The notes under the pieces are model-generated. The model was not told the DNA's origin. It ran no database searches and saw nothing but the letters and a program-made list of their open reading frames with translations. The position numbers and the translations under genes were made by a program. Shown piece after piece: positions 17,814-27,782 of a stretch of DNA of 41,157 bases; within the stretch, counting starts at the first letter, position 1; every line of letters starts with the position of its first letter. The stretch is from Gammaproteobacteria bacterium (GTDB taxonomy: Bacteria > Pseudomonadota > Gammaproteobacteria > Pseudomonadales > Pseudohongiellaceae): the NCBI GenBank assembly GCA_002731775.1, contig PCCP01000079.1, forward strand, positions 1 to 41,157, in the 5' to 3' direction.

Positions 17814-19397
17814 ATGTCAGACCCTCAATCTGAAGCAGTAAAAACCGGAAACAGCGATGCTTCCGGCGGCGCTCTGCTAAAAGCCAGCGGGATTACCGGC
17901 TCAATGACCATGGTGTCTCGCTTCCTAGGCCTTGCCAGGGATATTGTTATCGCGCGGCTTTTCGGCACCACCGATGCGGCAGATGTTTTCTTCCTCGCCA
18001 ACAAGATACCGAACTTCATGCGTCGACTATTTGCTGAGGGGGCATTTAACCAGGCCTTTGTGCCAGTCCTTTCCGAATACCGCAGCAGTAAATCCCTGGC
18101 CGATGTACAGAATTTGATTAACGCCGTAGCCGGCAGCCTGGGTGGGATTCTGTTCTTATTGACCGCGTTTATGCTGGTGGCGGCGCCGCTTGTTGCCGTA
18201 CCCATAGGCTATGGTTTTACTGATGAACCGGTGAAATTCGACCTGTTCGTTGAAATGTTCCGCATTACTTTTCCCTATTTACTACTCATCTCCATGACGG
18301 CGTTCTGTAGCGCAATTCTCAATAGTTATGGACGCTTTGCCATTCCGGCTATTACGCCGGCTCTGCTCAATATTTCCCTGATTGCCTGTGCATTTTTATT
18401 GGCTCCACATCTGCGTGTGCCCGAGTTGGCATTGGCTTGGGGTGTGCTGATTGCCGGGGTGGCGCAATTGCTTTTTCAACTGCCTCTGCTGGCGCGCATG
18501 CAATTAATGCCACGGCCGCGACTGGGAAAATTTCATGAAGGGGTGGACCGAATCAAGAAGCTCATGGTGCCAGCGCTATTCGGTGTGTCCGTAAGCCAGA
18601 TTAATTTATTGCTCGATGCCATGATCGCCTCATTGCTGGTTACCGGCAGCATTTCCTGGTTGTATTTTTCCGATCGGCTGATGGAACTGCCCGTGGGTAC
18701 GTTCGGTATCGCCGTGGCTATCGTGGTCCTGCCGAGCCTGTCGCGGAAACATGCCGAGTCGTCGATGCAGGAATTTTCAGAAACCCTGGACTGGGCATTT
18801 AAGTTGATCTGTCTGGTTTCCATACCGGCGACGCTGGCGCTGATTATTCTCGCCGAACCATTGCTGGTGACATTGTTTCAGAATAGTAATTTCACCGCCG
18901 TGGATGTGGAGCAGGCGGCGGGTAGCTTGCGAGCCTATAGTTTCGGTATTCTTGCCTTCATGGCCATCAAGATATTTGCGCCGGGTTTCTACGCACGGCA
19001 GAACACTCGCACGCCGGTGAAGATTGGCGTGATCGCCCTCTGTGCCAACATGATCATGAATGTGTTGTTCTATCTGAATGGCTTGGCTCACGTCGGCCTG
19101 GCATTGGCGACATCGCTGGCGGCATTTCTGAATGCGGGTTTGTTGTTGCGGGGTTTGAGAAGGGAAAAGGTATACAGTTTCCACGGGGGTTGGTTGTTGC
19201 TGGGGCTACGGTTGCTGGTGGCGAATTCACTGCTGGCTGTTTTTCTGATTAGATATTCAGGTGACTGGCAGGCGTGGCTGAATTGGGATCTCATGACCCG
19301 AATAATTCGGATGGCGCTGCTGGTATTCGGTGGCATCGCTCTATACTTGGCCGCGCTGTTCGCCAGCGGACTAAAACTAAAACACCTTCATCGCTAG
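17814..19397 (+). CDS. murJ: Lipid II flippase MurJ (MviN)
   Basis: MurJ moves lipid-linked peptidoglycan precursor across the inner membrane. The 527-residue protein has the expected 14 hydrophobic segments and the N-terminal signature SGITGSMTMVSRFLGLARD, followed by FFLANKIPNFMRRLFAEGAFNQAFVPV at 17993-18073, which includes the Arg residues of the central cavity. It is divergent from rpsT, as in pseudomonads, but ribF and ileS, which normally follow, are absent here. Confidence 0.97.
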   Translation: MSDPQSEAVKTGNSDASGGALLKASGITGSMTMVSRFLGLARDIVIARLFGTTDAADVFFLANKIPNFMRRLFAEGAFNQAFVPVLSEYRSSKSLADVQNLINAVAGSLGGILFLLTAFMLVAAPLVAVPIGYGFTDEPVKFDLFVEMFRITFPYLLLISMTAFCSAILNSYGRFAIPAITPALLNISLIACAFLLAPHLRVPELALAWGVLIAGVAQLLFQLPLLARMQLMPRPRLGKFHEGVDRIKKLMVPALFGVSVSQINLLLDAMIASLLVTGSISWLYFSDRLMELPVGTFGIAVAIVVLPSLSRKHAESSMQEFSETLDWAFKLICLVSIPATLALIILAEPLLVTLFQNSNFTAVDVEQAAGSLRAYSFGILAFMAIKIFAPGFYARQNTRTPVKIGVIALCANMIMNVLFYLNGLAHVGLALATSLAAFLNAGLLLRGLRREKVYSFHGGWLLLGLRLLVANSLLAVFLIRYSGDWQAWLNWDLMTRIIRMALLVFGGIALYLAALFASGLKLKHLHR

Positions 19398-19443
19398 TGC
19401 ATCAATACTGCCTGGCGGGAATTGTTAAATTGGTGGATTCAGA

Positions 19444-19773
19444 ATGCAACGAATATATGTCGCCGACAGTGTCCCTATGGCCTGGCACATGGCCAACGTG
19501 CTGGAACATCAAGGCATTCAGGCGCTGGTTAAGAACGATCGGCTTTATTCCGTTGCCGGAGCAGTACCGATTAACGAGTGTATGCCGGAGGTCTGGATAC
19601 GCAATGACCTGGATTATATACGTGCCGGGCGAATAATAAAGGAGTTCGAGTCCAGCGCAATAATCGAAGAGCCAGATTGGTGGTGCCGCGCCTGCGCAGA
19701 AGTAAACGCGGGAAATTTCGATCTGTGCTGGAACTGTCAGACGGAAAGGTTAGCCTCTAGCGATGCAGACTAG
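19444..19773 (+). CDS. DUF2007-like domain fused to a RanBP2-type zinc finger
   Basis: The 109-residue protein begins with a DUF2007-like (putative signal transducing) domain: MQRIYVADSVPMAWHMANVL, then a central AVP motif and EVWIRNDLDYIRAGRII. The last 30 residues hold a zinc finger with Trp79, Cys81, Cys84, Asn88, Cys95 and Cys98, spaced W-x-C-x2-C-x3-N-x6-C-x2-C, which is the RanBP2-type consensus. It starts 46 bases after murJ and is probably co-transcribed. Function is unknown; RanBP2-type fingers bind RNA or ubiquitin in eukaryotes, so nucleic acid or protein binding is possible. Confidence 0.85.
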   Translation: MQRIYVADSVPMAWHMANVLEHQGIQALVKNDRLYSVAGAVPINECMPEVWIRNDLDYIRAGRIIKEFESSAIIEEPDWWCRACAEVNAGNFDLCWNCQTERLASSDAD

Positions 19774-19801
19774 GACCGGAAGCTCAGGTTGCCATGAGGG
19801 C

Positions 19802-20368
19802 TTAGGCCCTGGACATAAACTTTGCGGTCACCGTATTGATCTTTATTGTTTCGCCTGGTGCTAAATATTCCGGCACCTGAATTTCGAGTCCAGTCGAAAG
19901 TACCGCCGTCTTGGTGCGGTTGGTCGCCGAGGAACCGGTAACCGCGGGTGGCGTGTCCGTAATTTCCAGGATCACAGACTGCGGCAGTTCGATAGCCAGC
20001 AGATTGTCATCCATTATCAGGGCTACGATGCCTTCCTGCCCCTCCACCAGGTAATGGATCTGACTCTCCAGTTGTTCTGAGTTGATGCCATACTGGCTGT
20101 AGTCTTGCACGTCCATGAAGTAATAGGTGCCACCATCGAGGTAGGAATACTGCACCCCGACCCGAATGCAGTCAGCCTCTTTCAGGAAATCGTCGCCCTT
20201 GAACGCCGCGTCGAGTTTTTGCCGTGTTTGCAGGTTATTCAAACGCACTTTATACAGTGTCGCCGCACCACGTGAAGAGGGGCTCTTGCTTTCAACCTGC
20301 TTAACGATGTGCGGTACACCCTCGATATCGATGATCGTGCCTTTCTTCAATTCGCTGGCTTTTGGCAC
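19802..20368 (-). CDS. efpL: Elongation factor P-like protein EfpL (YeiP)
   Basis: The 188-residue protein has the three-domain EF-P fold but belongs to the EfpL/YeiP branch. The domain I loop reads SPSSRGAATLYK with Arg33 at the tip, as in E. coli YeiP (SPTARGAATLYK), where canonical EF-P carries a modified Lys or Arg in a shorter loop. The C-terminal QVPEYLAPGETIKIN is also YeiP-like. EfpL helps ribosomes past proline and other stalling motifs. It starts at a GTG with GGGAG upstream. Canonical efp would be expected elsewhere in the genome. It is convergent with the DUF2007 gene. Confidence 0.9.
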   Translation of the reverse strand: MPKASELKKGTIIDIEGVPHIVKQVESKSPSSRGAATLYKVRLNNLQTRQKLDAAFKGDDFLKEADCIRVGVQYSYLDGGTYYFMDVQDYSQYGINSEQLESQIHYLVEGQEGIVALIMDDNLLAIELPQSVILEITDTPPAVTGSSATNRTKTAVLSTGLEIQVPEYLAPGETIKINTVTAKFMSRA

Positions 20369-20542
20369 GCTGTGCTCCCGTCTCGATAGCGTAACTAGTG
20401 CTGTGAGAGAATCCGGAGTCGAAATTTACCTGAAGTTCAGGCGGGAGTAAACTGTCCTTCTATCAACTTATCCTCAATTAGGCTTTGAGTTACGCCTGTA
20501 ATTCCAACATAATCCCCCATCCGAAAAACACAGAGCCATCTC

Positions 20543-21619
20543 ATGCCCGATCGCATCAAGGAAATCGATAATCTTCATATCACCGGTTATGAAGAACTGC
20601 CTGCGCCTGGCGCCTTGAAAGATGAGCTGGGTCTGCGGGGTTCGGCTCTGGATACCGTCAAAAACGGACATCGAGACGTAAAAGGCATACTGGATAGAAA
20701 GGACCCACGCCTGATCGCCATCGTCGGCCCCTGTTCAATTCATAACCCCGAAGAAGCACTGGAATACGCCCGACGCCTGAAACCCCTGGCCGATGAACTG
20801 GCCAATGAGTTGGTGATTTTGATGCGGGTTTACTTCGAGAAACCCCGCACATCGATAGGCTGGGAAGGGCTGATCTATGACCCACACCTCGATGGTAGTC
20901 ATAGAATCGATCACGGTCTGCGTATCGGTAGACAGTTGATGCTGGATATTATTGATTTAGGCTTGCCAATAGCTATCGAAGCCCTGGATCTCATTTCACC
21001 GCAATACCTGCAAGACCTGGTGAGTTGGACAGCAATAGGCGCGCGCACTACAGAATCGCCAACCCATCGTAAACTGGCAAGCGGAATCTCTTCGGCAATA
21101 GGATTTAAAAATAATATCGACGGGGCATTGATGGTAGCAGTTAACGCTATTCGATCTGCTTCGGCCAATAATAGCTTTATCAGCGTGACCGAAGAAGGCA
21201 AGGTCGCGGTTTTTCGAACCGAAGGTAATCCACATTGTCACGTAATTTTGAGAGGTGGCAAGTCTCCCAATTACGACAAGGAAAGTGTAATTTCATGTGA
21301 GGGCGATTTGCGAAAAGCCGGGCTACTGGAAAACATCATGATCGATTGCAGTCACGGCAATTCGCGCAAGGATGCAGCCAAACAGGCGTTGGTACTCGAT
21401 GACGTGGCAAAGCAGTTGCTCGATGGCAACCGCTCCATCATCGGATTCATGTTAGAGAGTAATCTCGAAGAAGGGAATCAACCGATTCCTGATGATCTGG
21501 ATGAAATTAAATATGGTGTTTCTGTCACCGATGCCTGCATCAGTTGGGACACTACCGAGCCCCTGCTGAGGAAGTTCGCCGCGGCGATTGCACCTGCACT
21601 CGAATCCAGATCTGCTTGA
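20543..21619 (+). CDS. 3-deoxy-7-phosphoheptulonate (DAHP) synthase, class I (AroF/G/H type)
   Basis: This enzyme joins phosphoenolpyruvate and erythrose 4-phosphate, the first step of aromatic amino acid synthesis. The 358-residue length is that of AroF/AroG/AroH. Motifs include IVGPCSIHNPEEALEYA, MRVYFEKPRTSIGWEGLIYD, GARTTESPTHR, ILRGG, DCSHGNSRKD and the final DACISWDTTE. Which isoform, and whether it is inhibited by Phe, Tyr or Trp, cannot be read from the sequence. It is followed by a strong terminator, so it is probably monocistronic. Confidence 0.95.
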   Translation: MPDRIKEIDNLHITGYEELPAPGALKDELGLRGSALDTVKNGHRDVKGILDRKDPRLIAIVGPCSIHNPEEALEYARRLKPLADELANELVILMRVYFEKPRTSIGWEGLIYDPHLDGSHRIDHGLRIGRQLMLDIIDLGLPIAIEALDLISPQYLQDLVSWTAIGARTTESPTHRKLASGISSAIGFKNNIDGALMVAVNAIRSASANNSFISVTEEGKVAVFRTEGNPHCHVILRGGKSPNYDKESVISCEGDLRKAGLLENIMIDCSHGNSRKDAAKQALVLDDVAKQLLDGNRSIIGFMLESNLEEGNQPIPDDLDEIKYGVSVTDACISWDTTEPLLRKFAAAIAPALESRSA

Positions 21620-21627
21620 TATAGATC

Positions 21628-21648
21628 AACCGCCGTGAGGCGGTTTTT
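21628..21648 (+). terminator. Terminator of the DAHP synthase gene
   Basis: AACCGCC pairs with GGCGGTT around a GTGA loop and is followed by a run of T, nine bases after the stop codon. Confidence 0.9.
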
Positions 21649-21730
21649 GTCTATGATTTTCCTCCATATTCCATTGCATATTATCTTGCGGAATTGCTAC
21701 GGTAGTGCTGCCCGCTGTTAGGAGATGAGG

Positions 21731-21782
21731 CTTGGCGTGGGAGATTACTGCCGACCTGGTTATCCTCGGCAGTCACGCCAAG
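21731..21782. repeat. Long two-part hairpin in the gap between DAHP synthase and the aminotransferase
   Basis: The outer arms CTTGGCGTG / CACGCCAAG (nine pairs) and inner arms ACTGCCGA / TCGGCAGT (eight pairs) are separated on the left by a seven-base bulge (GGAGATT) and closed by an eleven-base loop. There is no T-run on either side. It lies about 100 bases past the end of the leftward aminotransferase gene. Confidence 0.6.
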
Positions 21783-21878
21783 GGAAATGACGGGTTGCAA
21801 CTACCGGGTACTACCACTAATTGCGTCATTCAGGGCATTTCTTCAGACGTCATGGCAGTCAAGGTCTGACCGGCCGGA

Positions 21879-23075
21879 TTAAGTGGTCAGTACAGCTGCG
21901 AGGCTCGATGCCAGGTAGTCGATGTTGTCTGAGTTGACGCCGGCAACATTGATACGGCTGGAGTTTACCAGGTAAATGCTGTAATCATTGATCAGGCTCT
22001 GGACTTGATCGACATTGACACCGAGAAAAGAAAACATACCTTTTTCTCGCTTTATAAAACTGAAATCCTCATCGATGCTCGCGGCCTTGAATTGCTTCAC
22101 CAGCTGTGCACGTAAACCATTTATGCGACCTCGCATCGTGCTCAATTCCTCATCCCATTCGCTGCGCAGGGCCGGATCGTTGAGGATCAGTTGTACCACG
22201 GCGGCACCGTGATCTGGTGGCATCGAGTACATCGCCCTGGCGGCGGCGGCGATCTGTGTGGTTGCTATCGCCGTCGTTGCATCGCTGTCGGTGACCAGCG
22301 TCATGGCGCCGGTGCGTTCGCGGTAGAGGCCGAAATTTTTTGAACAGGAGGTGACCACGATCAACTCCGGCAAGGACTCGGCCAGCAGCCGGGCACCGTA
22401 GACATCTTCTTCCAGGCCGTCCCCGAGGCCTTGATAGGCCAGGTCGATGAAGACCGTGAAGCCCTGTTGAAGGGCGATATTCCTGATTTGTCGCCACTGT
22501 TCCTGGGATAAATCCGCACCGCAGGGATTGTGACAGCAGCCATGTAGCATCACCACATCGCCAGCCTTTATGTTACCGAGGCAGGCGAGCATTTCCTCAA
22601 AGCGGATACTATGGCTGGCATAGTCATAGTAGGGATATTGATCAATATGGAGGCCGGCTGAGCCTAGCAGCGGCATGTGGTTGGCCCAGGTAGGATCACT
22701 CACCCAGACGGTCGCGCCGGAATTGGCGCTCTTGATGAATTCGGCTGCCAGGCGCAGGCCGCCACAGCCACCTGGAGACTGCACGGTGACACGGCGCTTG
22801 CCGAGGCTGTCCATCAAGGTCGTTCCCAATAATAATTTCGCCACAGAGTCGTTGTAATCGGCAGCGCCGGTTGGGCCCACATAACTTTTCGTGAGCTGGG
22901 ATGCGAGAATGCTGTTTTCGGCTTTTTTCACTGCCGCCATCACTGGTGTATTGCCGTGTTCATCCTTGTAGATGCCGATACCGAGGTCGATCTTGCGTGG
23001 ATTGTTGTCGGCTCGGTAGCTAGCCATGAGGCCAAGAATGGGGTCGGCGGGGAGGGCCTGAAGTGATTGAAACAT
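21879..23075 (-). CDS. Aromatic amino acid / aspartate aminotransferase (class I, PLP)
   Basis: The 398-residue protein belongs to the AspC/TyrB group: YRADNNPRKIDLGIGIY at the N-terminus, Trp130 for cofactor stacking, HNPCG (Asn183) where most members have HNPTG, FIDLAYQG (Asp211, Tyr214) and the PLP lysine Lys246 in SCSKNFGLYRERTG. It would move amino groups between 2-oxoglutarate and aspartate or aromatic keto acids. Specificity is not certain; the neighbouring but divergently read DAHP synthase suggests aromatic amino acids. It follows folD by 10 bases on the same strand, so the two form an operon. Confidence 0.92.
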   Translation of the reverse strand: MFQSLQALPADPILGLMASYRADNNPRKIDLGIGIYKDEHGNTPVMAAVKKAENSILASQLTKSYVGPTGAADYNDSVAKLLLGTTLMDSLGKRRVTVQSPGGCGGLRLAAEFIKSANSGATVWVSDPTWANHMPLLGSAGLHIDQYPYYDYASHSIRFEEMLACLGNIKAGDVVMLHGCCHNPCGADLSQEQWRQIRNIALQQGFTVFIDLAYQGLGDGLEEDVYGARLLAESLPELIVVTSCSKNFGLYRERTGAMTLVTDSDATTAIATTQIAAAARAMYSMPPDHGAAVVQLILNDPALRSEWDEELSTMRGRINGLRAQLVKQFKAASIDEDFSFIKREKGMFSFLGVNVDQVQSLINDYSIYLVNSSRINVAGVNSDNIDYLASSLAAVLTT

Positions 23076-23085
23076 GATGAACTCT

Positions 23086-23958
23086 CTATCTTCTGTTGTG
23101 GGCTTCGAGGGTGTTCTGTAACAGCGACGCGCGGGTCATGGGGCCGACGCCTCCCGTTACGTATGTAATATAGGAGCATTTTTCCTTAACATTGTCGAAA
23201 TCTACATCACCTACATTTCTGTATCCGGCTTTCTTGCTGCTGTCTGGCACCCGGGTTTGACCCACGTCGATAACCACCGCTCCTTCCTTGACCATATCGG
23301 CGGTGATGAATTCGGTCTTGCCGATGGCTACGATCAGGATATCGGCGGTGCGACACAGTTCGGCCAGATTTTTAGTGCGGCTATGAGCAATGGTTACGGT
23401 GGCATTACCGGGATTGGCATTGCGCGACATCAGTATAGACATCGGTGTTCCCACGTTATTGCTGCGGCCAAGCACGACACAGTGCTTGCCTTCAGTCTCG
23501 ATCTGGTAGCGCCGCAGCAGTTCCATGATGCCATTGGGCGTCGCTGAGATGAAGGTAGGCAGGCCCAGGGTCATGTTGCCAACGTTTTCCGGACAGAAGC
23601 CATCAACATCTTTACTGGGGTCGATGGCAAGAATAACCTTTTTCTCGTCGATATGCTGCGGCAGTGGGACCTGTACGATAAATCCATCGATGGCGTCATC
23701 AGCATTGAGTTCGGCAATCTTGTTGAGCAGTTCCTGCTCGCTGGTGGTGTCTGCCAGACGGATCAACGTTGAATCGAAGCCCACCTCGGCGCAGTCCCGT
23801 ACTTTAAGCGCCACATAGTTTTCGCTGGCGCCATCATTGCCCACCAGAACCGCCGCCAGATGCGGCACCCGTCCTCCCGAGGCCTTTAGACCATCGACCG
23901 CTTGGGCGATTTCCCGACGAATTTGTTGAGAGCAAGACTTACCATCAAGTAATTGCAT
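23086..23958 (-). CDS. folD: Methylenetetrahydrofolate dehydrogenase / cyclohydrolase, Bacteroidetes-like variant
   Basis: FolD interconverts 5,10-methylene- and 10-formyl-tetrahydrofolate with NADP. The 290-residue protein keeps the catalytic Lys52 and Tyr48 (YVALK), Gln96 in IVQVPLP and Asp119 in KDVDGF. Its overall wording ([45 protein letters not shown]) is close to Bacteroidetes FolD and unlike the usual gammaproteobacterial enzyme, which suggests horizontal gain. Three signature positions deviate: DGFHP is DGFCP (Cys122), SNIVG is SNNVG (Asn168), and PVPGGVGP is YVTGGVGP (Thr268). Activity may be altered. It leads an operon with the aminotransferase. Confidence 0.93.
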   Translation of the reverse strand: MQLLDGKSCSQQIRREIAQAVDGLKASGGRVPHLAAVLVGNDGASENYVALKVRDCAEVGFDSTLIRLADTTSEQELLNKIAELNADDAIDGFIVQVPLPQHIDEKKVILAIDPSKDVDGFCPENVGNMTLGLPTFISATPNGIMELLRRYQIETEGKHCVVLGRSNNVGTPMSILMSRNANPGNATVTIAHSRTKNLAELCRTADILIVAIGKTEFITADMVKEGAVVIDVGQTRVPDSSKKAGYRNVGDVDFDNVKEKCSYITYVTGGVGPMTRASLLQNTLEAHNRR

Positions 23959-24086
23959 GTTGCGTGGATCCAGTAGTTGTGACTTGGTATTTTGTAAGCT
24001 TATTTCGAATGTAGGAAGTACAAATCTGAAGGCCCACTATGATAAACGAGCCATCTGGTCAGCTCAAGTCATGGCGCGAAATTCCG

Positions 24087-24506
24087 CTACCATTTTCCGG
24101 TATTGGGCATGTTCTCCCAGGGCTCCATCGGCTCCAGGGCCTCCCCGCTTTGCAACAGTTCGATCGAGATATTGTCCGGCGATCTGACGAAGGCCATGCG
24201 GCCATCTCGGGGTGGGCGGTTGATGGTGACGCCGGCATCCATCAGTCGCTGGCAGGTTTCGTAAATATTCGCCACCGAGTATGCCAGGTGACCAAAATTT
24301 CGGCCCTCATCATAGTCCTCCGGATCCCAGTTATAGGTCAGTTCAACTTGAGCGGCCTCGTCACCCTCTGCCGCGAGAAAGATCAGGGAGAATCTGCCGT
24401 CTTCGAAATCTCTACGGCTACGCTGCTTTAAGCCAAGCTTGTTGCAAAAAAAATCCAGAGACTCTTCCAGATTGCTTACTCTGATCATGGTGTGAAGATA
24501 TTTCAT
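24087..24506 (-). CDS. gloA: Lactoylglutathione lyase (glyoxalase I)
   Basis: Glyoxalase I converts the methylglyoxal-glutathione hemithioacetal to S-lactoylglutathione. The 139-residue protein is of the short bacterial type. The four metal ligands are visible: His in MKYLHTM, Glu in QVELTYNWD, His in NFGHLAY and Glu in SIELLQ. DRPP-like loops and [11 protein letters not shown] are typical. It follows the formaldehyde dehydrogenase gene by about 110 bases on the same strand, and both act on glutathione-bound aldehydes. Confidence 0.93.
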   Translation of the reverse strand: MKYLHTMIRVSNLEESLDFFCNKLGLKQRSRRDFEDGRFSLIFLAAEGDEAAQVELTYNWDPEDYDEGRNFGHLAYSVANIYETCQRLMDAGVTINRPPRDGRMAFVRSPDNISIELLQSGEALEPMEPWENMPNTGKW

Positions 24507-24618
24507 AGTCTTGTCTGTAACCCTGTAAATTGAATAATTAATCTAGAAGGACTCGCAGGCGCCTTCAGTGTTTGCTCTTTTAATTTCCTGCCCGGCAACG
24601 CCAGCACCCGCTCTTGCG

Positions 24619-25779
<1,161 letters not shown>

Positions 25780-26021
25780 TTACCGCCAATAAATTGAGGG
25801 TGGTCGTTTTTCACCCTGCTAAGGAACCCACATTGATCCGAGTCTGGTGGCAAGCACAGCTATGGCATCGAAATTGGCGCCGTGGGCTGTTAGCAGGTAT
25901 TATCCCGCGAAGTTTCGATTGCGGAGTACTATGCATGTTCAGGCCGCAACGGAACAATAACTTTCTGTTGCCAGCGTCCGGCCTGTAGCGCTTCGATCTG
26001 CTCCTCCCTGGTGAATTAATT

Positions 26022-26729
26022 ATGGAAATCGCAATCACCATCGTGGTGATTTTTGTAGGTTCCTATGTGCAGACTTCCATAGGATTTGGCCTGGCCATCA
26101 TCGCGGCCCCGGTGCTGTTCTTCATCGACCCGCTCTATGTGCCGGCACCGATCACTATCTCTGCGTTGACGTTGTCCGTCGCTATTACCTACAAGCACTG
26201 GCACGCGATATCATTCCGGGAACTAAAATTTGCCATTATTGGCAGGGTGCCGGGCACCATAGCCGGTGGGTTTTTGCTGTTGTGGATAGAGCAGCGTGCA
26301 CTGGCAGTGTGGTTGGGAATCTCCGTGCTCGCTGCCGTCGGCCTGAGCATGAGTAAGTTGGTACTCAAGCCGACCCGGGCGGCGATGTTTTCTGCCGGGG
26401 TCCTGTCTGGTTTTATGGCCACCAGTTCCTCCATCGGCGGACCCCCCATTGCCCTGGTGATGCAGCATGAAGAAAACGATTATATCCGGGCGAATTTGGC
26501 GGCTTTCTTTATTGTCAGTTGTCTGATGACCCTGACGATGCTCAGCTCAATCGGTAGATTTGGCCTGGAACATCTACTTCTCGCCTTGCCGTTGATGCCT
26601 GCTACGCTGGCAGGATATTGGATGGCGACGAAGACATTACACCTCATCTCCGATAACAATTTGCGTCGCCTGTCCCTGGTTCTCTGTAGCGCCGCCGGCT
26701 GCGCGGCAATAGCTTCGTACTGGCTATGA
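26022..26729 (+). CDS. TauE/SafE (DUF81) family permease
   Basis: The 235-residue protein is almost entirely hydrophobic, with about seven or eight predicted membrane helices. It begins MEIAITIVVIFVGSYVQTSIGFG, where the GFG motif and the later SGFMATSSSIGGPPIAL (also ending in GGPP) are typical of TauE/SafE permeases, which export sulfite or organosulfonates or take up related anions. The substrate is unknown. It stands alone, with about 300 bases of unassigned sequence upstream. Confidence 0.88.
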   Translation: MEIAITIVVIFVGSYVQTSIGFGLAIIAAPVLFFIDPLYVPAPITISALTLSVAITYKHWHAISFRELKFAIIGRVPGTIAGGFLLLWIEQRALAVWLGISVLAAVGLSMSKLVLKPTRAAMFSAGVLSGFMATSSSIGGPPIALVMQHEENDYIRANLAAFFIVSCLMTLTMLSSIGRFGLEHLLLALPLMPATLAGYWMATKTLHLISDNNLRRLSLVLCSAAGCAAIASYWL

Positions 26730-26821
26730 GTTCGGCAAGCAGGTGCTACAATGGACTCGGCACAGTTCAGACAATCCGGAGGGCAAAGATATGACTGGCT
26801 GGCCTGCCAAGGTTAGTATCG

Positions 26822-27133
26822 ATGCTTTCCGCCAAACCTAGAGCTGAAAATTCGTTTCGAGAGTTTTCTTTAGATACCATTCGAGCCGGGGAGGCGAGCG
26901 GACAATTTCGTAGTGAGCAGCCAGAGCTCCTGGCGGCTCAGCTAACGGCGCAATTGCAGCAATGGCATTTGAAGCCCTGGAATTTCAAGTTGCTCGACGT
27001 CAGCACACAACAATAGGCCCAGTATATTTTTGAAAGCCTGTTGCTCTCCTTGCACTACGAATTTGCCGAATCCTCCTCAGAGACTCCCTGGCCGAAACCA
27101 AATCCGCCTGATTCATCATCTGCTAAATATTAG
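26822..27133 (+). pseudogene. Decayed C-terminal part of a TetR-like regulator
   Basis: A 64-codon frame from the ATG at 26822 ends at TAG (27014-27016), but the same frame continues coherently to a second TAG at 27131-27133. The combined sequence (FREFSLDTIRAGEASGQF, LLAAQLTAQLQQW, then AQYIFESLLLSLHYEF) resembles the C-terminal ligand-binding half of TetR-family regulators. No helix-turn-helix precedes it in any frame. Loss of the N-terminal half and an in-frame stop point to a degraded gene. The identification is tentative. Confidence 0.45.
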
Positions 27134-27145
27134 CTGGAAGATGGC

Positions 27146-27721
27146 TTAACTATTCTCGGCTCGTAGTCCTATTTTTTTGCTATAGAAAACCCGAATTTCA
27201 CGAATATCCTGTTTCAGATTGCCGGTGGGATGGAAAAGGTCGGCGAGGCCGGCTTCCTTGGTAGCGGCGTCAATATATCCCATCATGATCGGTACATTGG
27301 CATTATTGGCGATATGGTAGAAACCGGATTTCCAGGTGGTGACTTTGCTGCGCGTGCCTTCGGGGGGAATTAAAATAACCATGCTTTCGTGTTCACGATA
27401 CTGGCGTACGGTTTCGTTTACAACGTTATGAGATTTGGCGCGGTCTATGGAGATGCCACCCAGCCACCGCATGAGCCAGCCGAAACCGAAGGGGAATAAG
27501 CTATTTTTTCCCATCCAGTAAAGCTCTAGCCTCAGCTTTAACACGACCAATAACATCAGGGGGAAATCCCAATTGCTGGTATGGGGGGCGGCGATAAGCA
27601 CGAAGCGTGGATTCCCAATTTCCTCGCCCACGGCTTTCCAACCGGTGAGCTTTAGAATCACGATGGCGATAACCCTGAGTAGTGGTGTAATCAGCGGTGT
27701 TGAAAAAACAGTGGTTCGCAT
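27146..27721 (-). CDS. 1-acyl-sn-glycerol-3-phosphate acyltransferase-like protein (LPLAT/PlsC family)
   Basis: The start at 27721 (MRTTVFSTPL) is chosen because the sequence becomes protein-like there; the longer open frame upstream runs antiparallel in frame through the next gene and has no family content. The 191-residue product has a hydrophobic N-terminus, the catalytic HX4D box in APHTSNWDFP, and the substrate motif PPEGTRS (FPEGTRS in most members). Such enzymes acylate lysophospholipids at the inner membrane. It is read in the same direction as the zinc-cluster protein and nitroreductase, 61 bases downstream of them. Confidence 0.9.
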   Translation of the reverse strand: MRTTVFSTPLITPLLRVIAIVILKLTGWKAVGEEIGNPRFVLIAAPHTSNWDFPLMLLVVLKLRLELYWMGKNSLFPFGFGWLMRWLGGISIDRAKSHNVVNETVRQYREHESMVILIPPEGTRSKVTTWKSGFYHIANNANVPIMMGYIDAATKEAGLADLFHPTGNLKQDIREIRVFYSKKIGLRAENS

Positions 27722-27782
27722 TGAGAAGTCTACACAGAGAAGGCGGCATAGAGTATAACAGCGCTGGGAGCGATTGCGGTGG

